A stretch of DNA of 64,000 nucleotides from Pseudomonas svalbardensis (GCF_030053115.1 NZ_CP125619.1:311001-375000); one strand, 5' to 3'; numbered from the stretch's first letter, positions 35,456 to 44,257 are shown. The notes: generated by a model from the letters alone, not told the origin. Program-made: numbers and translations.

Positions 35456-36760
35456 TTATCCTTGCGCGCGACACCATTGCGTTGGATCACTCGGGTGACC
35501 CTGCTGACGAATAGCGAAATACAGCGCTGGTGTGTCCTGCCCGCCACTGCTGCCCACAGTGGAGATGGACTCACCGGCTTTAACCACGTCACCCGCAGAC
35601 TTGAGCAGCGTCTGGTTGTGACCATAAAGACTCAAAAAACCGTTGCCATGGTCGAGAATCACCAGCAGCCCGGCGCCTCGCAACCAGTCGGCGAATACCA
35701 CGCGACCGCCATGCACTGCGTGCACCTGGCTGCCGGCGGAGGCGCTGATCATCACGCCGTCCCACTTGGTGCGGGCGTCGTCGCCACGGGTTTCGCCAAA
35801 GCGTGCCAGCAGTCGACCATCAACGGGCCAGGGAAGTTTTCCCCGGCTTGAAGCAAAGGGGCCACCAAAGGTCTCGCCTGAGCTTGATACCAGTGCGCCG
35901 GGTGTCGATTTAACGGGTTTGCGTGGGGCATCAGTGGCGTCTGCGTCTGCGTCTGCTGCAGCCTGAGCCTCACGTAAACGCTTTTTTTCGGCTTCCTGCT
36001 GGGCGATCAGCGCTTTTTGCCGCGCTTCTTCTGCCTCTCGGGCCTGACGGGCCAAGGTTTCTTCAATGGTTTTAAGGACTTTAGACAGGTCTGCCTGATC
36101 CTGCTCGCGGGCTGCCAGTTTCTGATCGCGGACCTTCACGTCGTCGCTGAGCTTGGCCAGGACTTGCTGGCGCTCCTTGCGGACTTTGTCGAGTTCGTCG
36201 CGCTGGCTGTCGAGGCTGCTTTTCTGCACCAGCAATTGCGCCTGTTGCATGGCGATGTCTTTTTCGACATTGGCCAGTTGGCGCAGGGTTTCGTTGAAAC
36301 TCTTCAGCTGCTCCAGGCGGGCCTGGCTCAGGTAGTCGTAATAGGTGAGGGTGCGGGCGAATTTTTCCGGGTTCTGTTGGTTGAGCAGCAGCTTCAAGTA
36401 CTCCTGACGGCCGTTTTGATAGGCCGCGCGGGCCTGAATGGCGATCAGTCGTTGCTGTTCAATCCGCGCGCTCTGGAGTTTTTTTTTCTCGGTATCGAGT
36501 CGCTGCAGCTCGGCTTCGCTTTTCTTAAGCTCTTTTTGCAGGGCGTCGACCTGCTTCTCAAGCTTGCCCATCTCGGTCTCGGTGCCCTTGAGGTCTTTTT
36601 GCACACCGGATTTTTCTTCCTGGAGCTTGCCCAGCAGTTTTTTCAGCTCGGCAATGTCCTGACGCGTGGCGTCCAACTGTTGTTGGGTTTGCGCGCGCTC
36701 GTCAGCAAAGGCCGGTTGGAGCAGGCATGTCAGAGCAAGGGCTATCAGGACGCGAAGCAT
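35456..36760 (-). CDS. envC: Murein hydrolase activator EnvC-like, LytM/M23 domain
   Basis: A 434-residue exported protein from the ATG at 36760 (MLRVLIALALTCLLQPAFA as signal peptide). A longer frame to 36973 only translates the neighbouring REP element. Residues ~22-260 form a long coiled coil; ~315-430 are an M23 domain (WDGVMISASAGSQVHAVHGG, VILDHGNGFLSLYGHNQTLL). The zinc-ligand set of active M23 peptidases is incomplete, as in EnvC, which activates amidases AmiA/AmiB for daughter-cell separation rather than cutting peptidoglycan itself. Confidence 0.92.
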   Translation of the reverse strand: MLRVLIALALTCLLQPAFADERAQTQQQLDATRQDIAELKKLLGKLQEEKSGVQKDLKGTETEMGKLEKQVDALQKELKKSEAELQRLDTEKKKLQSARIEQQRLIAIQARAAYQNGRQEYLKLLLNQQNPEKFARTLTYYDYLSQARLEQLKSFNETLRQLANVEKDIAMQQAQLLVQKSSLDSQRDELDKVRKERQQVLAKLSDDVKVRDQKLAAREQDQADLSKVLKTIEETLARQAREAEEARQKALIAQQEAEKKRLREAQAAADADADATDAPRKPVKSTPGALVSSSGETFGGPFASSRGKLPWPVDGRLLARFGETRGDDARTKWDGVMISASAGSQVHAVHGGRVVFADWLRGAGLLVILDHGNGFLSLYGHNQTLLKSAGDVVKAGESISTVGSSGGQDTPALYFAIRQQGHPSDPTQWCRAQG

Positions 36761-36884
36761 AGAGGCGGGTGATACCAGGGAAAGGGACAGCCTAGTATGC
36801 CCGCCAAGCGCTGCAAAAAAAACGCCCAATTGGGGCTGTGTGATAACCGGAGTAGGTTCGGGGGTGAAAACACCGCAAAACCAA

Positions 36885-36974
36885 TGTGGGAGCGGGCTTG
36901 CTCGCGAATGCGGTGTGTCAGTCGACATCAACGTTGACTGACACACCGCATTCGCGAGCAAGCCCGCTCCCACA
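36885..36974. repeat. REP doublet (REPIN), copy 2
   Basis: A nearly perfect 90-bp palindrome: TGTGGGAGCGGGCTTGCTCG with GCGAATGCGGTGTGTCAGTC, mirrored to TCCCACA. It lies between gpmI and envC, 26 bp beyond the gpmI stop. It could form a very long cruciform or RNA hairpin within the operon message. Confidence 0.95.
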
Positions 36975-37000
36975 GGGTTTAGTGGAGTCTGAGAGACCGA

Positions 37001-38530
37001 TTACACCAGAATCGACGTTCCGGTCATTTCGGTCGGTTTCTCGAGGCCCATCAGCATCAGCATGGTCGGTGCCACATCCGCCAGCACGCCGCCGTCGCGA
37101 ACCTTGAAGTCACGCTTGCCGACATAGATGAACGGCACCGGTTCGGTGGTGTGGGCGGTATGCGCCTGGCCGGTGGACTCGTCGGCCATCTGCTCGACGT
37201 TGCCGTGGTCGGCGGTGATCAGCGCTTCGCCGCCGACTTTTTCCAGCGCATCGACGATGCGGCCGACGCACAGGTCGAGGCATTCAACAGCTTTTACGGC
37301 CGCATCGAACACGCCGCTGTGGCCGACCATATCGCCGTTGGCGTAGTTGACTACGATCACGTCGTAACGCTGGTTTTCGATGGCATCGACGATGCGGTCG
37401 GTGACTTCCGGGGCGCTCATCTCGGGCTGCAAGTCATAGGTGGCGACTTTTGGCGACGGGATCAGGATGCGTTCTTCGCCCGGGAACGGTTCTTCACGGC
37501 CGCCGGAGAAGAAGAAGGTCACGTGGGCATACTTCTCGGTTTCGGCGATGCGCAGCTGGGTCTTGCCGTTTTTCGCCAGGTAGTCGCCCAGTACGTTATC
37601 CAGGCTGCCCGCGGCGAAGGCCGATGGCGCGGGAATGCTGGCGGCGTACTGGGTCAGCATGACGAAGCCGGCCAGTTTTGGCTGGCGGGCACGTTCGAAT
37701 TCCTTGAAATCGTCTTCGACGAACACGCGGGTCAGTTCGCGGGCGCGGTCGGCGCGGAAGTTCATGAACACCACGGCATCGCCGTCTTCGACTTTCACCG
37801 GCTCACCGATGCTGGTGGCTTTGACGAATTCGTCGCTCTCGCCGCGTTCGTACGCGGCTTGCAGGCCTTCCTGAGCGGTGGCGGCGTTGAATTCGCCGTT
37901 GCCATCGACAATCAGGTTGTAAGCCTGGGACACGCGGTCCCAGCGGTTGTCGCGGTCCATGGCGAAGTAGCGGCCGACAATGCTGGCGATCCGGCCTTTG
38001 CCGAGGGCCTGGAAGGCCGCATCCAGCAGTTCGATGGACGACTGGGCGCTTTTCGGCGGCGTGTCGCGACCATCAAGAAAGGCGTGCAGATAGATTTTTT
38101 CGGCGCCGCGCTTGAAAGCCAGTTCGGCCATGGCAACCAGGTGATCCTGGTGGCTGTGAACGCCGCCATCGGACAGCAGGCCCATGAAGTGCACGGCTTT
38201 GCCGGCAGCAACGGCTTTATCGACAGCGGCGCAGATGGTCGGATTCTCGAAGAACTCGCCGTCGCGGATCGATTTGGTCGCGCGTGTGAAGTCCTGATAC
38301 ACCACGCGGCCGGCGCCGAGGTTCATGTGGCCGACTTCGGAGTTGCCCATCTGGCCATCCGGCAGCCCGACGTCCATACCGCTGCCCGAGATCAGGCCAT
38401 TCGGCACGGTGGCCCACAGACGGTCCAGCACGGGCTTCTTCGCCGCAAAGATGGCGTTGGATTCAGGGCTCTCACTGTGACCGAAGCCGTCGAGAATAAT
38501 CAGGACCAAAGGTTTAGGCGTGGTAGTCAT
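37001..38530 (-). CDS. gpmI: 2,3-bisphosphoglycerate-independent phosphoglycerate mutase
   Basis: A 509-residue metalloenzyme from the ATG at 38530 ([19 protein letters not shown]). The phosphoserine is in [20 protein letters not shown] near residue 62. The C-terminal alkaline-phosphatase-like metal site is in [20 protein letters not shown] and [11 protein letters not shown]. It interconverts 3- and 2-phosphoglycerate using manganese. An in-frame extension to 38599 has no ribosome-binding site. It is the first gene of the minus-strand operon with envC, ctpA and the deacetylase. Confidence 0.97.
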   Translation of the reverse strand: MTTTPKPLVLIILDGFGHSESPESNAIFAAKKPVLDRLWATVPNGLISGSGMDVGLPDGQMGNSEVGHMNLGAGRVVYQDFTRATKSIRDGEFFENPTICAAVDKAVAAGKAVHFMGLLSDGGVHSHQDHLVAMAELAFKRGAEKIYLHAFLDGRDTPPKSAQSSIELLDAAFQALGKGRIASIVGRYFAMDRDNRWDRVSQAYNLIVDGNGEFNAATAQEGLQAAYERGESDEFVKATSIGEPVKVEDGDAVVFMNFRADRARELTRVFVEDDFKEFERARQPKLAGFVMLTQYAASIPAPSAFAAGSLDNVLGDYLAKNGKTQLRIAETEKYAHVTFFFSGGREEPFPGEERILIPSPKVATYDLQPEMSAPEVTDRIVDAIENQRYDVIVVNYANGDMVGHSGVFDAAVKAVECLDLCVGRIVDALEKVGGEALITADHGNVEQMADESTGQAHTAHTTEPVPFIYVGKRDFKVRDGGVLADVAPTMLMLMGLEKPTEMTGTSILV

Positions 38531-38644
38531 GGATTCCACTCGTGGCTGAGTTAAAAGAGTGCGATGGAAAAGGGAGTGGCAGTTTAAAGGCAAGTTCAAT
38601 CCACGTCACCGCCGGACGGGGTTTGGCCCACCATAGTGGCTGTG

Positions 38645-38650
38645 TATACT
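38645..38650 (+). promoter_or_regulatory. Extended -10 box before the rhodanese gene
   Basis: TGTGTATACT provides an extended -10 (TG-n-TATACT) 34 bp before the rhodanese ATG, in the divergent region with gpmI. The -35 is not obvious. Confidence 0.45.
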
Positions 38651-38683
38651 GGCCGACATTTTAACGCCCTGGAACCTCCTTCG

Positions 38684-39097
38684 ATGGTTGCTCACCTGAT
38701 TGAATTTGCCACTAACCACTATCTGCTCGTCGGTATCTTCGTCGTACTGCTGGCGTTGCTGATCGCTTATCAGATGCAAGGCGGCGGCCGCAGCCTGAGC
38801 ACCGGTGAACTGACCGGGCTGGTCAACAAGGACGCGGGCGTTGTGATCGACATTCGTTCGACCAAGGACTTCGCCGCCGGTCACATTGTTGGCGCAGTGA
38901 ACATTCCTCACGACAAACTGACCGCTCGCGTCGGCGAACTGGATAAGCACAAGGCCAAGACCATCATCCTGGTCGACGCCATGGGCCAGACTGCTGGCAC
39001 TCATGCCCGCGAACTGATGAAGTCCGGCTTCACCGCCGCCAAGCTCTCCGGCGGTATTTCCAGCTGGAAAGGCGACAACCTGCCGCTGGTGAAGTGA
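38684..39097 (+). CDS. Membrane-anchored rhodanese-like protein without catalytic cysteine
   Basis: A 137-residue protein from the ATG at 38684 (MVAHLIEFATNHY). One N-terminal membrane segment (LLVGIFVVLLALLIAYQM) is followed by a single rhodanese domain with VVIDIRSTKDFAAGHIVGAV and LSGGISSWKGDNLPLV. The catalytic loop reads ILVDAMGQTAGTH and has no cysteine; the whole protein has none. It is thus unlikely to transfer sulfur. The YibN-like position before grxC and secB is conserved in Pseudomonas. Confidence 0.9.
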   Translation: MVAHLIEFATNHYLLVGIFVVLLALLIAYQMQGGGRSLSTGELTGLVNKDAGVVIDIRSTKDFAAGHIVGAVNIPHDKLTARVGELDKHKAKTIILVDAMGQTAGTHARELMKSGFTAAKLSGGISSWKGDNLPLVK

Positions 39098-39098
39098 T

Positions 39099-39353
39099 AT
39101 GAGCAACGTCGTCGTCTATTCCAGCGATTACTGCCCTTACTGTTCTCGAGCCAAGTACTTGCTCGAGAACAAAGGCGTGGCCTTCGAAGAGATCAAGGTC
39201 GATGGCAAGCCGCAGGTGCGTGCCGCCATGGCTCAGAAGGCCGGACGTACGTCCGTGCCGCAGATCTGGATCGGCGAGCGCCACATTGGTGGCTGTGATG
39301 ATTTGTTTGCCCTTGAGCGCGCCGGCAAGCTCGACGCCATGCTCAAGGCCTGA
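39099..39353 (+). CDS. grxC: Glutaredoxin 3
   Basis: An 84-residue dithiol glutaredoxin with CPYC at residues 12-15, the cis-Pro in [20 protein letters not shown] and the GG-x-DD glutathione-binding end. It reduces disulfides and glutathionylated proteins in the cytoplasm. It begins one base after the rhodanese stop, so the two are coupled. Confidence 0.96.
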   Translation: MSNVVVYSSDYCPYCSRAKYLLENKGVAFEEIKVDGKPQVRAAMAQKAGRTSVPQIWIGERHIGGCDDLFALERAGKLDAMLKA

Positions 39354-39394
39354 ACGCCTTCCCTGTAAGACCCCAAGATCAGAAAGGATCTGAG

Positions 39395-39880
39395 ATGACT
39401 GACCAACAGAACACTGCAGCTAGCGAAGAAGAAACCGCACCGCAATTCTCCTTGCAGCGCATCTACGTACGTGACTTGTCCTTCGAAGCCCCGAAAAGCC
39501 CGGCCATCTTCCGCCAGCAGTGGGAACCGAGCGTCGGTCTGGATCTGAACACCCGTCAAAAGTCTCTGGAAGGCGACTTCCACGAAGTCGTGCTGACCTT
39601 GTCCGTCACCGTGAAAAACGGCGACGAAGTAGCGTTCATTGCTGAAGTGCAACAGGCCGGGATCTTCCTGATCAAGAACCTCGACGACGCTTCGATGAGC
39701 CATACCCTCGGCGCGTTCTGCCCGAACATCCTGTTCCCGTACGCTCGCGAAACCCTGGACAGCCTGGTCACCCGCGGTTCGTTCCCGGCCCTGATGCTGG
39801 CCCCGGTGAACTTCGACGCGCTGTACGCACAAGAACTGCAACGCATGCAGGCTGCGGGCGAGACTCCAACCGTTCAATAA
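39395..39880 (+). CDS. secB: Protein-export chaperone SecB
   Basis: A 161-residue acidic protein. [20 protein letters not shown] and [20 protein letters not shown] followed by [11 protein letters not shown] and [18 protein letters not shown] are diagnostic of SecB. The homotetramer holds unfolded preproteins and hands them to SecA. It lies 41 bp after grxC with AGAAAGGA as ribosome-binding site. Confidence 0.98.
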   Translation: MTDQQNTAASEEETAPQFSLQRIYVRDLSFEAPKSPAIFRQQWEPSVGLDLNTRQKSLEGDFHEVVLTLSVTVKNGDEVAFIAEVQQAGIFLIKNLDDASMSHTLGAFCPNILFPYARETLDSLVTRGSFPALMLAPVNFDALYAQELQRMQAAGETPTVQ

Positions 39881-39907
39881 GCGGTCTGAGCGTCGAAGCA
39901 AGTCCAA

Positions 39908-39997
39908 TGTGGGAGCGGGCTTGCTCGCGAAAGCGGTGTAACAGTCAACGAAGATGTTGAATGTTATGGCCCCTTCGCGAGCAAGCCCGCTCCCACA
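39908..39997. repeat. REP doublet (REPIN), copy 3
   Basis: TGTGGGAGCGGGCTTGCTCG...CGAGCAAGCCCGCTCCCACA in inverted arrangement, 90 bp, between the converging secB and trmL genes. It shares the arms of copy 2 and the spacer style of copy 1 (GAAGATGTTGAATGT). Confidence 0.95.
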
Positions 39998-40011
39998 TTT
40001 GTTATGTGGTG

Positions 40012-40467
40012 TTATTTGAACCCGAGCTGGCGCCAGCCTTCGTACACGGCGACCGCCACGGTGTTCGACAGGTTCAGACTGCGGCAGCCTTCACGCATCG
40101 GCAGGCGCAGGCGCTGTTCGCCGGGCAGGGCATCGAGCACTTCCGCCGGCAAACCACGGCTTTCCGGGCCGAACAGGAACGCATCGCCCTCGGCGAAGCT
40201 GGCATCGTGGAACGGCCGCGAGCCCTTGGTGGTGAAGGCGAACAACCGAGGATGACCGAGGCTTTCCAGACAGCTGGCGAGGTCTGCGTGGCGCTGCAGG
40301 GTGGCATACTCGTGGTAATCGAGGCCGGCCCGGCGCAGACGCTTGTCGTCCATCTCGAAGCCCAGCGGTTCGATCAAATGCAGGTGGCAGCCACTGTTGG
40401 CGCACAGCCTGATAACGTTGCCGGTATTCGGCGGAATTTCTGGTTGGAAAAGGATGACGTGAAACAT
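40012..40467 (-). CDS. trmL: tRNA (cytidine/uridine-34 2'-O) methyltransferase TrmL
   Basis: A 151-residue SPOUT methyltransferase from the ATG at 40467 (MFHVILFQPEIPPNTGNVIR). The trefoil-knot SAM site is LFGPESRGLPAEVLD plus LRLPMREGCRSLNLSNTVAV. TrmL methylates the wobble ribose of tRNA-Leu isoacceptors. Frames further upstream overlap the divergent gene and are not used. Its start codon overlaps the divergent start at 40466 within one CATG. Confidence 0.95.
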   Translation of the reverse strand: MFHVILFQPEIPPNTGNVIRLCANSGCHLHLIEPLGFEMDDKRLRRAGLDYHEYATLQRHADLASCLESLGHPRLFAFTTKGSRPFHDASFAEGDAFLFGPESRGLPAEVLDALPGEQRLRLPMREGCRSLNLSNTVAVAVYEGWRQLGFK

Positions 40468-40906
40468 GCACGGCTCCGAAGGTAAAGATGAGCGGCATTC
40501 TACGCCTGAAGCAGACCCACGTTCGAAGCTATTCCCGCGAGTGATGGCTTCGCTGGCGATTGTCGGGGTGATGGTGGGGCTGATGATCGGTCGCCTGACC
40601 ACGCCCGATCCCAGCGAATTGCAGCAGGTCGAGGTCACGAACGATGGGCTGGTGGTGTGGTTCAACAACGAGCCCAAGGCTCACGGCGAGTTCGTCGACG
40701 GTAGCCTCGCGCTGCTGTTCGAGGCTGAAGGCAAGGCGCAGAAAGGCCAGCTCAAGCTCAACGACAAGAACGTGAACTGGCGGGTGCGTTTGAGTGATGG
40801 TGGATTGTTGCTGACGGTGGTGGCGGCCCGGCCACTGCAGGGCGAGTGGGTCGGTAGCGAAGTCGATGACCGCTGGCGGCTGGAGATCCATCTCCGAGAG
40901 CAATAA
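40466..40906 (+). CDS. Uncharacterised single-pass membrane protein
   Basis: A 146-residue protein of unknown function. A charged cytoplasmic head (~26 residues) is followed by one membrane segment (VMASLAIVGVMVGLMIGRL) and a periplasmic beta-rich part with LVVWFNNEPKAHGEFVDGSL and WRLEIHLREQ. The start at 40466 overlaps the trmL start in the palindrome CATG; an alternative ATG at 40544 would remove the head but has no better ribosome-binding site. It converges on the nrsZ-like RNA and corresponds in position to the gene next to nrsZ in P. aeruginosa (from memory). Confidence 0.78.
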   Translation: MHGSEGKDERHSTPEADPRSKLFPRVMASLAIVGVMVGLMIGRLTTPDPSELQQVEVTNDGLVVWFNNEPKAHGEFVDGSLALLFEAEGKAQKGQLKLNDKNVNWRVRLSDGGLLLTVVAARPLQGEWVGSEVDDRWRLEIHLREQ

Positions 40907-41131
40907 AAGAGGGAATCCCCGGCCTGCCTGTACCAAGGTCCCCAAAACGGCAGGGCTCGCGCATTGCGTCGTGAGCCCGGTGTAAAGAAGGAACCCCTGA
41001 CCTGCCTGTATCAAGGGCCCCAAAACAGCTTGGGCTCGTCGCTATTAGCGGTGTGAGCCCGATATAAAGAGGGGAATCCCCGGCCTGCCTGTACCAAGGT
41101 CCCCGAAACCGGGTAGTGAACTGAATCACTG
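40897..41131 (-). ncRNA. nrsZ: NrsZ-like nitrogen-regulated small RNA (three repeated modules)
   Basis: Three tandem modules share a core of about 45 bases, starting at 40906, 40984 and 41066 (spacings 78 and 82 bp); the first two also hold a GGGCTC...GAGCCC hairpin. Read on the minus strand from the sigma-54 promoter at 41142-41157, a ~235-nt RNA would contain all three and end at the T-rich CTCTTTTATT near 40900. NrsZ of P. aeruginosa is a ~226-nt RNA controlled by NtrC and RpoN, processed into three similar modules and located beside ntrC; size, module number, promoter type and position all agree. The exact ends are estimates, and identity rests on architecture, not alignment. Confidence 0.75.
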
Positions 41132-41141
41132 AATGGACTAT

Positions 41142-41157
41142 TGCAGGGGGCGTGCCA
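41142..41157 (-). promoter_or_regulatory. Sigma-54 promoter of the nrsZ-like RNA
   Basis: On the minus strand TGGCAC-GCCCC-CTGCA has a perfect -24 element and exact GG-N10-GC spacing. Start of transcription is expected near 41131. It is the best sigma-54 match in the window. Confidence 0.8.
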
Positions 41158-41197
41158 GGTTTTAACAAGTTGAAACTGAATGTCGCGCTGAAACGTC

Positions 41198-41231
41198 GAA
41201 AGCCCCGTATTTCGGGGCTTTCGTGTTTTTT
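41198..41231 (+). terminator. Rho-independent terminator
   Basis: GAAAGCCCCG pairs with CGGGGCTTTC over a 5-base loop, and GTGTTTTTT follows on the plus strand. It lies upstream of the small-RNA promoter and would stop plus-strand transcripts from 40466-40906 that read through. Confidence 0.85.
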
Positions 41232-41300
41232 CGATTGGGGTTCGATTGCGAACGTGGGCGGGATTTCGAAGCTGCTTTCGTGCGCGATTGCGGTTCACGG

Positions 41301-41317
41301 TGCATTGCGGCGGTGCA
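41301..41317 (-). promoter_or_regulatory. Candidate NtrC enhancer for the nrsZ-like RNA
   Basis: TGCATTGCGGCGGTGCA keeps both outer TGCA arms and the GG of the NtrC dyad (10 of 14 positions). Its centre lies about 178 bp upstream of the predicted small-RNA start, and 113 bp from the left end of the IS. Confidence 0.45.
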
Positions 41318-41365
41318 CGGAGGGGCTCGCGGTGCAGCCTGGAAATGGGACTGACCCTGAATCGA

Positions 41366-41400
41366 CCCCTCACCCTAACCCTCTCCCTGAGGGAGAGGGG
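41366..41400. repeat. GAGAGGG palindromic repeat, left of IS
   Basis: CCCCTCACCCTAACCCTCTC followed by CCTGAGGGAGAGGGG. The inner CCCTCTCCC/GGGAGAGGG forms a hairpin. An inverted relative lies at 42744-42779, so the two form a doublet now separated by the IS. Confidence 0.85.
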
Positions 41401-41463
41401 ACTGACCGAGTAGTACTTTCGAGTTACATTGCAGTGGTCTAATTTCCCCGGACACCCCGATAG

Positions 41464-41790
<327 letters not shown>

Positions 41791-41798
41791 CGTACCGC

Positions 41799-42674
41799 TT
41801 GGTTCGGCAGCTGCAACAGAAGGCTTATTCGGTGGCGTATGTGTGTCGTTTGTTGGGGGTTAGTCGATCCGGCTTCTACGAGGCCAACAAGCGCGCTGAG
41901 GCTCCTGCATCGATCTGCCCCGTTGCTCTGCAACTCAAGGCGTCGTTTGCTGAAAGTGGCGGCTGCTATGGCAGTCGCCCATTGCGTAAAGCGTTACGTG
42001 CAAAGGGTATGGAAGTAGGCATTTACAAGATTCGCCGCATGATGCGCGTCAACGGCCTGCGTTCGGCCTGGAAGCGTAAATTTGTGCACACCACCGACAG
42101 CAAACATGACCTGCCGATTGCTGAAAATGTATTGAACCGCCAATTTGAACCCGAGGCGGCGAACAAGGCCTGGGTAGCAGACATTACCTACATCCGAACC
42201 CGCAGTGGCTGGTTGTATCTGGCTGTGGTGCTGGACTTGTTCTCACGCAAGGTAGTGGGCTGGTCAATGGCGCCGAACATGCCCGCTGAACTGGTGTGCA
42301 GTGCAATGCAGCTGGCGGTTGCTCAACGTCAACCGCCACCCGGCTTGATCGCCCACTCGGATCGCGGCAGCCAGTACGCGAGTGCGAGCTACAGAGCGCT
42401 GCTGGCAAGAAGTGACATGCAGCAAAGCATGAGCCGTAAAGGTAACTGCTGGGATAACGCAGTGATGGAGCGCTTCTTCCTGAGCTTGAAAATGGAGCGG
42501 GTATGGCGACGTGATTACGCCAACCATGGCGAGGCGATACGCGACATCACTGAGTACATCGTTGGGTTTTACAACAACGAACGGCTGCACTCGAAACTGG
42601 GATATCTGCCACCGACAGTTTATGAACGGGCGATGGCATCAAAATCACCTATCGAGGTGTCCGGAATTAGTTGA
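41799..42674 (+). CDS. IS3-family transposase OrfB (DDE integrase domain)
   Basis: The 291-codon frame at -1 to orfA. The TTG at 41799 is a poor independent start; the frame is open from the slippery A7 (41751-41757) onward, so the active product is most likely an OrfAB fusion encoded by 41494-42674. The DDE triad is Asp in KAWVADITYIRTRSG, Asp in LIAHSDRGSQYAS and Glu in GNCWDNAVMERFFLSLK. The HTH_21 region (SFAESGGCYGSRPLRKALRA) precedes it. All catalytic residues are intact. Confidence 0.93.
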   Translation: MVRQLQQKAYSVAYVCRLLGVSRSGFYEANKRAEAPASICPVALQLKASFAESGGCYGSRPLRKALRAKGMEVGIYKIRRMMRVNGLRSAWKRKFVHTTDSKHDLPIAENVLNRQFEPEAANKAWVADITYIRTRSGWLYLAVVLDLFSRKVVGWSMAPNMPAELVCSAMQLAVAQRQPPPGLIAHSDRGSQYASASYRALLARSDMQQSMSRKGNCWDNAVMERFFLSLKMERVWRRDYANHGEAIRDITEYIVGFYNNERLHSKLGYLPPTVYERAMASKSPIEVSGIS

Positions 42675-42743
42675 CCACGACACATCGACCTGATAGTCCG
42701 AGTCGAACTCAGGTTTTGAAAAGCATGGAGATCGGCTCCCTTT

Positions 42744-42779
42744 CCCCTCTCCCTGTAGGGAGAGGGCTGGGGTGAGGGG
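42744..42779. repeat. GAGAGGG palindromic repeat, right of IS
   Basis: CCCCTCTCCCTGTAGGGAGA followed by GGGCTGGGGTGAGGGG; the complement of the element at 41366-41400. Without the IS the pair would lie about 90 bp apart as an inverted doublet after ntrC. Confidence 0.85.
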
Positions 42780-42820
42780 ATGGTTCTCGAAGACGACTAC
42801 GACTTCGAGTGAATTAAGCA

Positions 42821-44257
42821 TTAACCCTCTTCCCCCTCATCATCATCCCCACCATCAACCTTCATCCCCAATTCCTTGATCTTGCGCGTCAGGGTATTAC
42901 GCCCCCAGCCCAGCAAAACGGCGGCATCGCGGCGGCGGCCGGCGGTGTGTTTGAGGGCGGTTTCGATCATGATCCGCTCGAACGCCGGTACAGCGCTGTC
43001 AAGCAGGCTCGACTGACCGCGAGCCAGCGCCTGATCGGCCCACTGGCGCAGCGCTTGCTCCCAGTTGGTCACTGGCGTCGAATCCTGCGGCAGGTTCAGC
43101 AGCTCCGGCGGCAGGTCGCTGATGTGCACTTCGCGACCCGAAGCCATCACCGTGATCCAGCGGCAGGTGTTCTCCAGCTGACGCACGTTGCCGCCCCACG
43201 GCAGGTTCTTCAGGTATTCCTCGGTTTCGCTTTTCAGCAGCTTCGGCTCCACCGCCAGTTCTTGCGCGGCCCGGCTGAGGAAGTGCTTGGCCAGGGTCGG
43301 GATGTCTTCGCGACGGTCCGACAGCCGTGGAATATGGATGCGGATCACGTTGAGGCGGTGGAACAAGTCCTCACGGAATTTCCCGGCGTGCACCAGGGTT
43401 TCCAGATTCTGGTGAGTCGCGGCGATGATTCGCACATCGACCTTCACCGGCACATGGCCGCCGACGCGGTAGAACTCGCCGTCCGCCAACACCCGCAGCA
43501 AACGAGTCTGGGTGTCTGCCGGCATGTCGCCGATTTCATCGAGGAACAGCGTGCCGCCGTCAGCCTGTTCAAAGCGCCCGCGACGCAGGTTGGCCGCGCC
43601 AGTGAACGCGCCTTTCTCATGGCCGAACAGCTCGGATTCCATCAGGTCTTTCGGGATCGCCGCCATGTTCAGCGCAATGAACGGCGAAGCCGCCCGTGGG
43701 CTGTGACGGTGCAGCGCGTGTGCCACCAACTCTTTACCGGTACCGGATTCACCGTTGATCAGCACAGTGATGTTGGAGTGGCTCAAGCGCCCGATGGCGC
43801 GAAACACTTCCTGCATCGCCGGCGCTTCACCGATGATTTCCGGGGTGCGGGTCAGGGCGACCGGGACTTCCAGGCCTTGCTGTTCCTGGGCGTGCTGGTT
43901 CGCGCGTTTGACCAGCGACACCGCTTCGTCAACGTCGAACGGTTTTGGCAGGTATTCAAACGCGCCGCCCTGATAGGACGCGACAGCGCTGTCCAGATCG
44001 GAGTGAGCGGTCATGATAATGACCGGCAGCCGTGGGTGTTGTTCGCGAATCCGCGCCAGAAGGTCCAGACCACTGGCACCCGGCATGCGGATGTCGGAGA
44101 TGATCACGTCCGGCTGCTGGCGCGCCAGGCGGCTCATCACGCCATCGGCGCTGTCGAAGCTTTGCGTGGTCATGCCTTCTTGCTGCAAGGCTTTTTCCAG
44201 GACCCAACGGATAGAACGGTCGTCATCGACGATCCACACGGTTTCACTACGGCTCAT
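42821..44257 (-). CDS. ntrC: Nitrogen regulation response regulator NtrC (NR(I))
   Basis: A 478-residue sigma-54 activator. The receiver domain has the acidic pocket VDDDRS and phospho-acceptor Asp55 in VIISDIRMPG; the AAA+ domain has Walker A INGESGTGKELVAHAL, the sigma-54 contact loop HEKGAFTGA and Walker B GTLFLDEIGDMP. The C-terminal Fis-type HTH is RRRDAAVLLGWGRNTLTRKI. When phosphorylated by NtrB it activates glnA, gabP-like transport genes and nrsZ. Its ATG overlaps the ntrB stop by 4 bp. Confidence 0.98.
   Translation of the reverse strand: MSRSETVWIVDDDRSIRWVLEKALQQEGMTTQSFDSADGVMSRLARQQPDVIISDIRMPGASGLDLLARIREQHPRLPVIIMTAHSDLDSAVASYQGGAFEYLPKPFDVDEAVSLVKRANQHAQEQQGLEVPVALTRTPEIIGEAPAMQEVFRAIGRLSHSNITVLINGESGTGKELVAHALHRHSPRAASPFIALNMAAIPKDLMESELFGHEKGAFTGAANLRRGRFEQADGGTLFLDEIGDMPADTQTRLLRVLADGEFYRVGGHVPVKVDVRIIAATHQNLETLVHAGKFREDLFHRLNVIRIHIPRLSDRREDIPTLAKHFLSRAAQELAVEPKLLKSETEEYLKNLPWGGNVRQLENTCRWITVMASGREVHISDLPPELLNLPQDSTPVTNWEQALRQWADQALARGQSSLLDSAVPAFERIMIETALKHTAGRRRDAAVLLGWGRNTLTRKIKELGMKVDGGDDDEGEEG

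Noticed and set aside
36761..36973. 71-residue N-terminal extension of EnvC
   Set aside because: It would translate the REP doublet and lacks a signal sequence, whereas the ATG at 36760 opens a clean signal peptide.
40821..40842. Plus-strand sigma-54-like element CGGCCCGGCCACTGCA for the repeat RNA
   Set aside because: Its spacing is right but the -24 box is poor and it lies in coding sequence; the minus-strand element at 41142-41157 is much better and gives the expected RNA size.
40906..41110. CRISPR array
   Set aside because: Only three long imperfect repeats with hairpins, no uniform spacers and no cas genes.
41799..41801. Independent start of the IS orfB at TTG
   Set aside because: The frame is open from the A7 slippery run inside orfA, as usual for IS3 elements, so a -1 OrfAB fusion is more likely.
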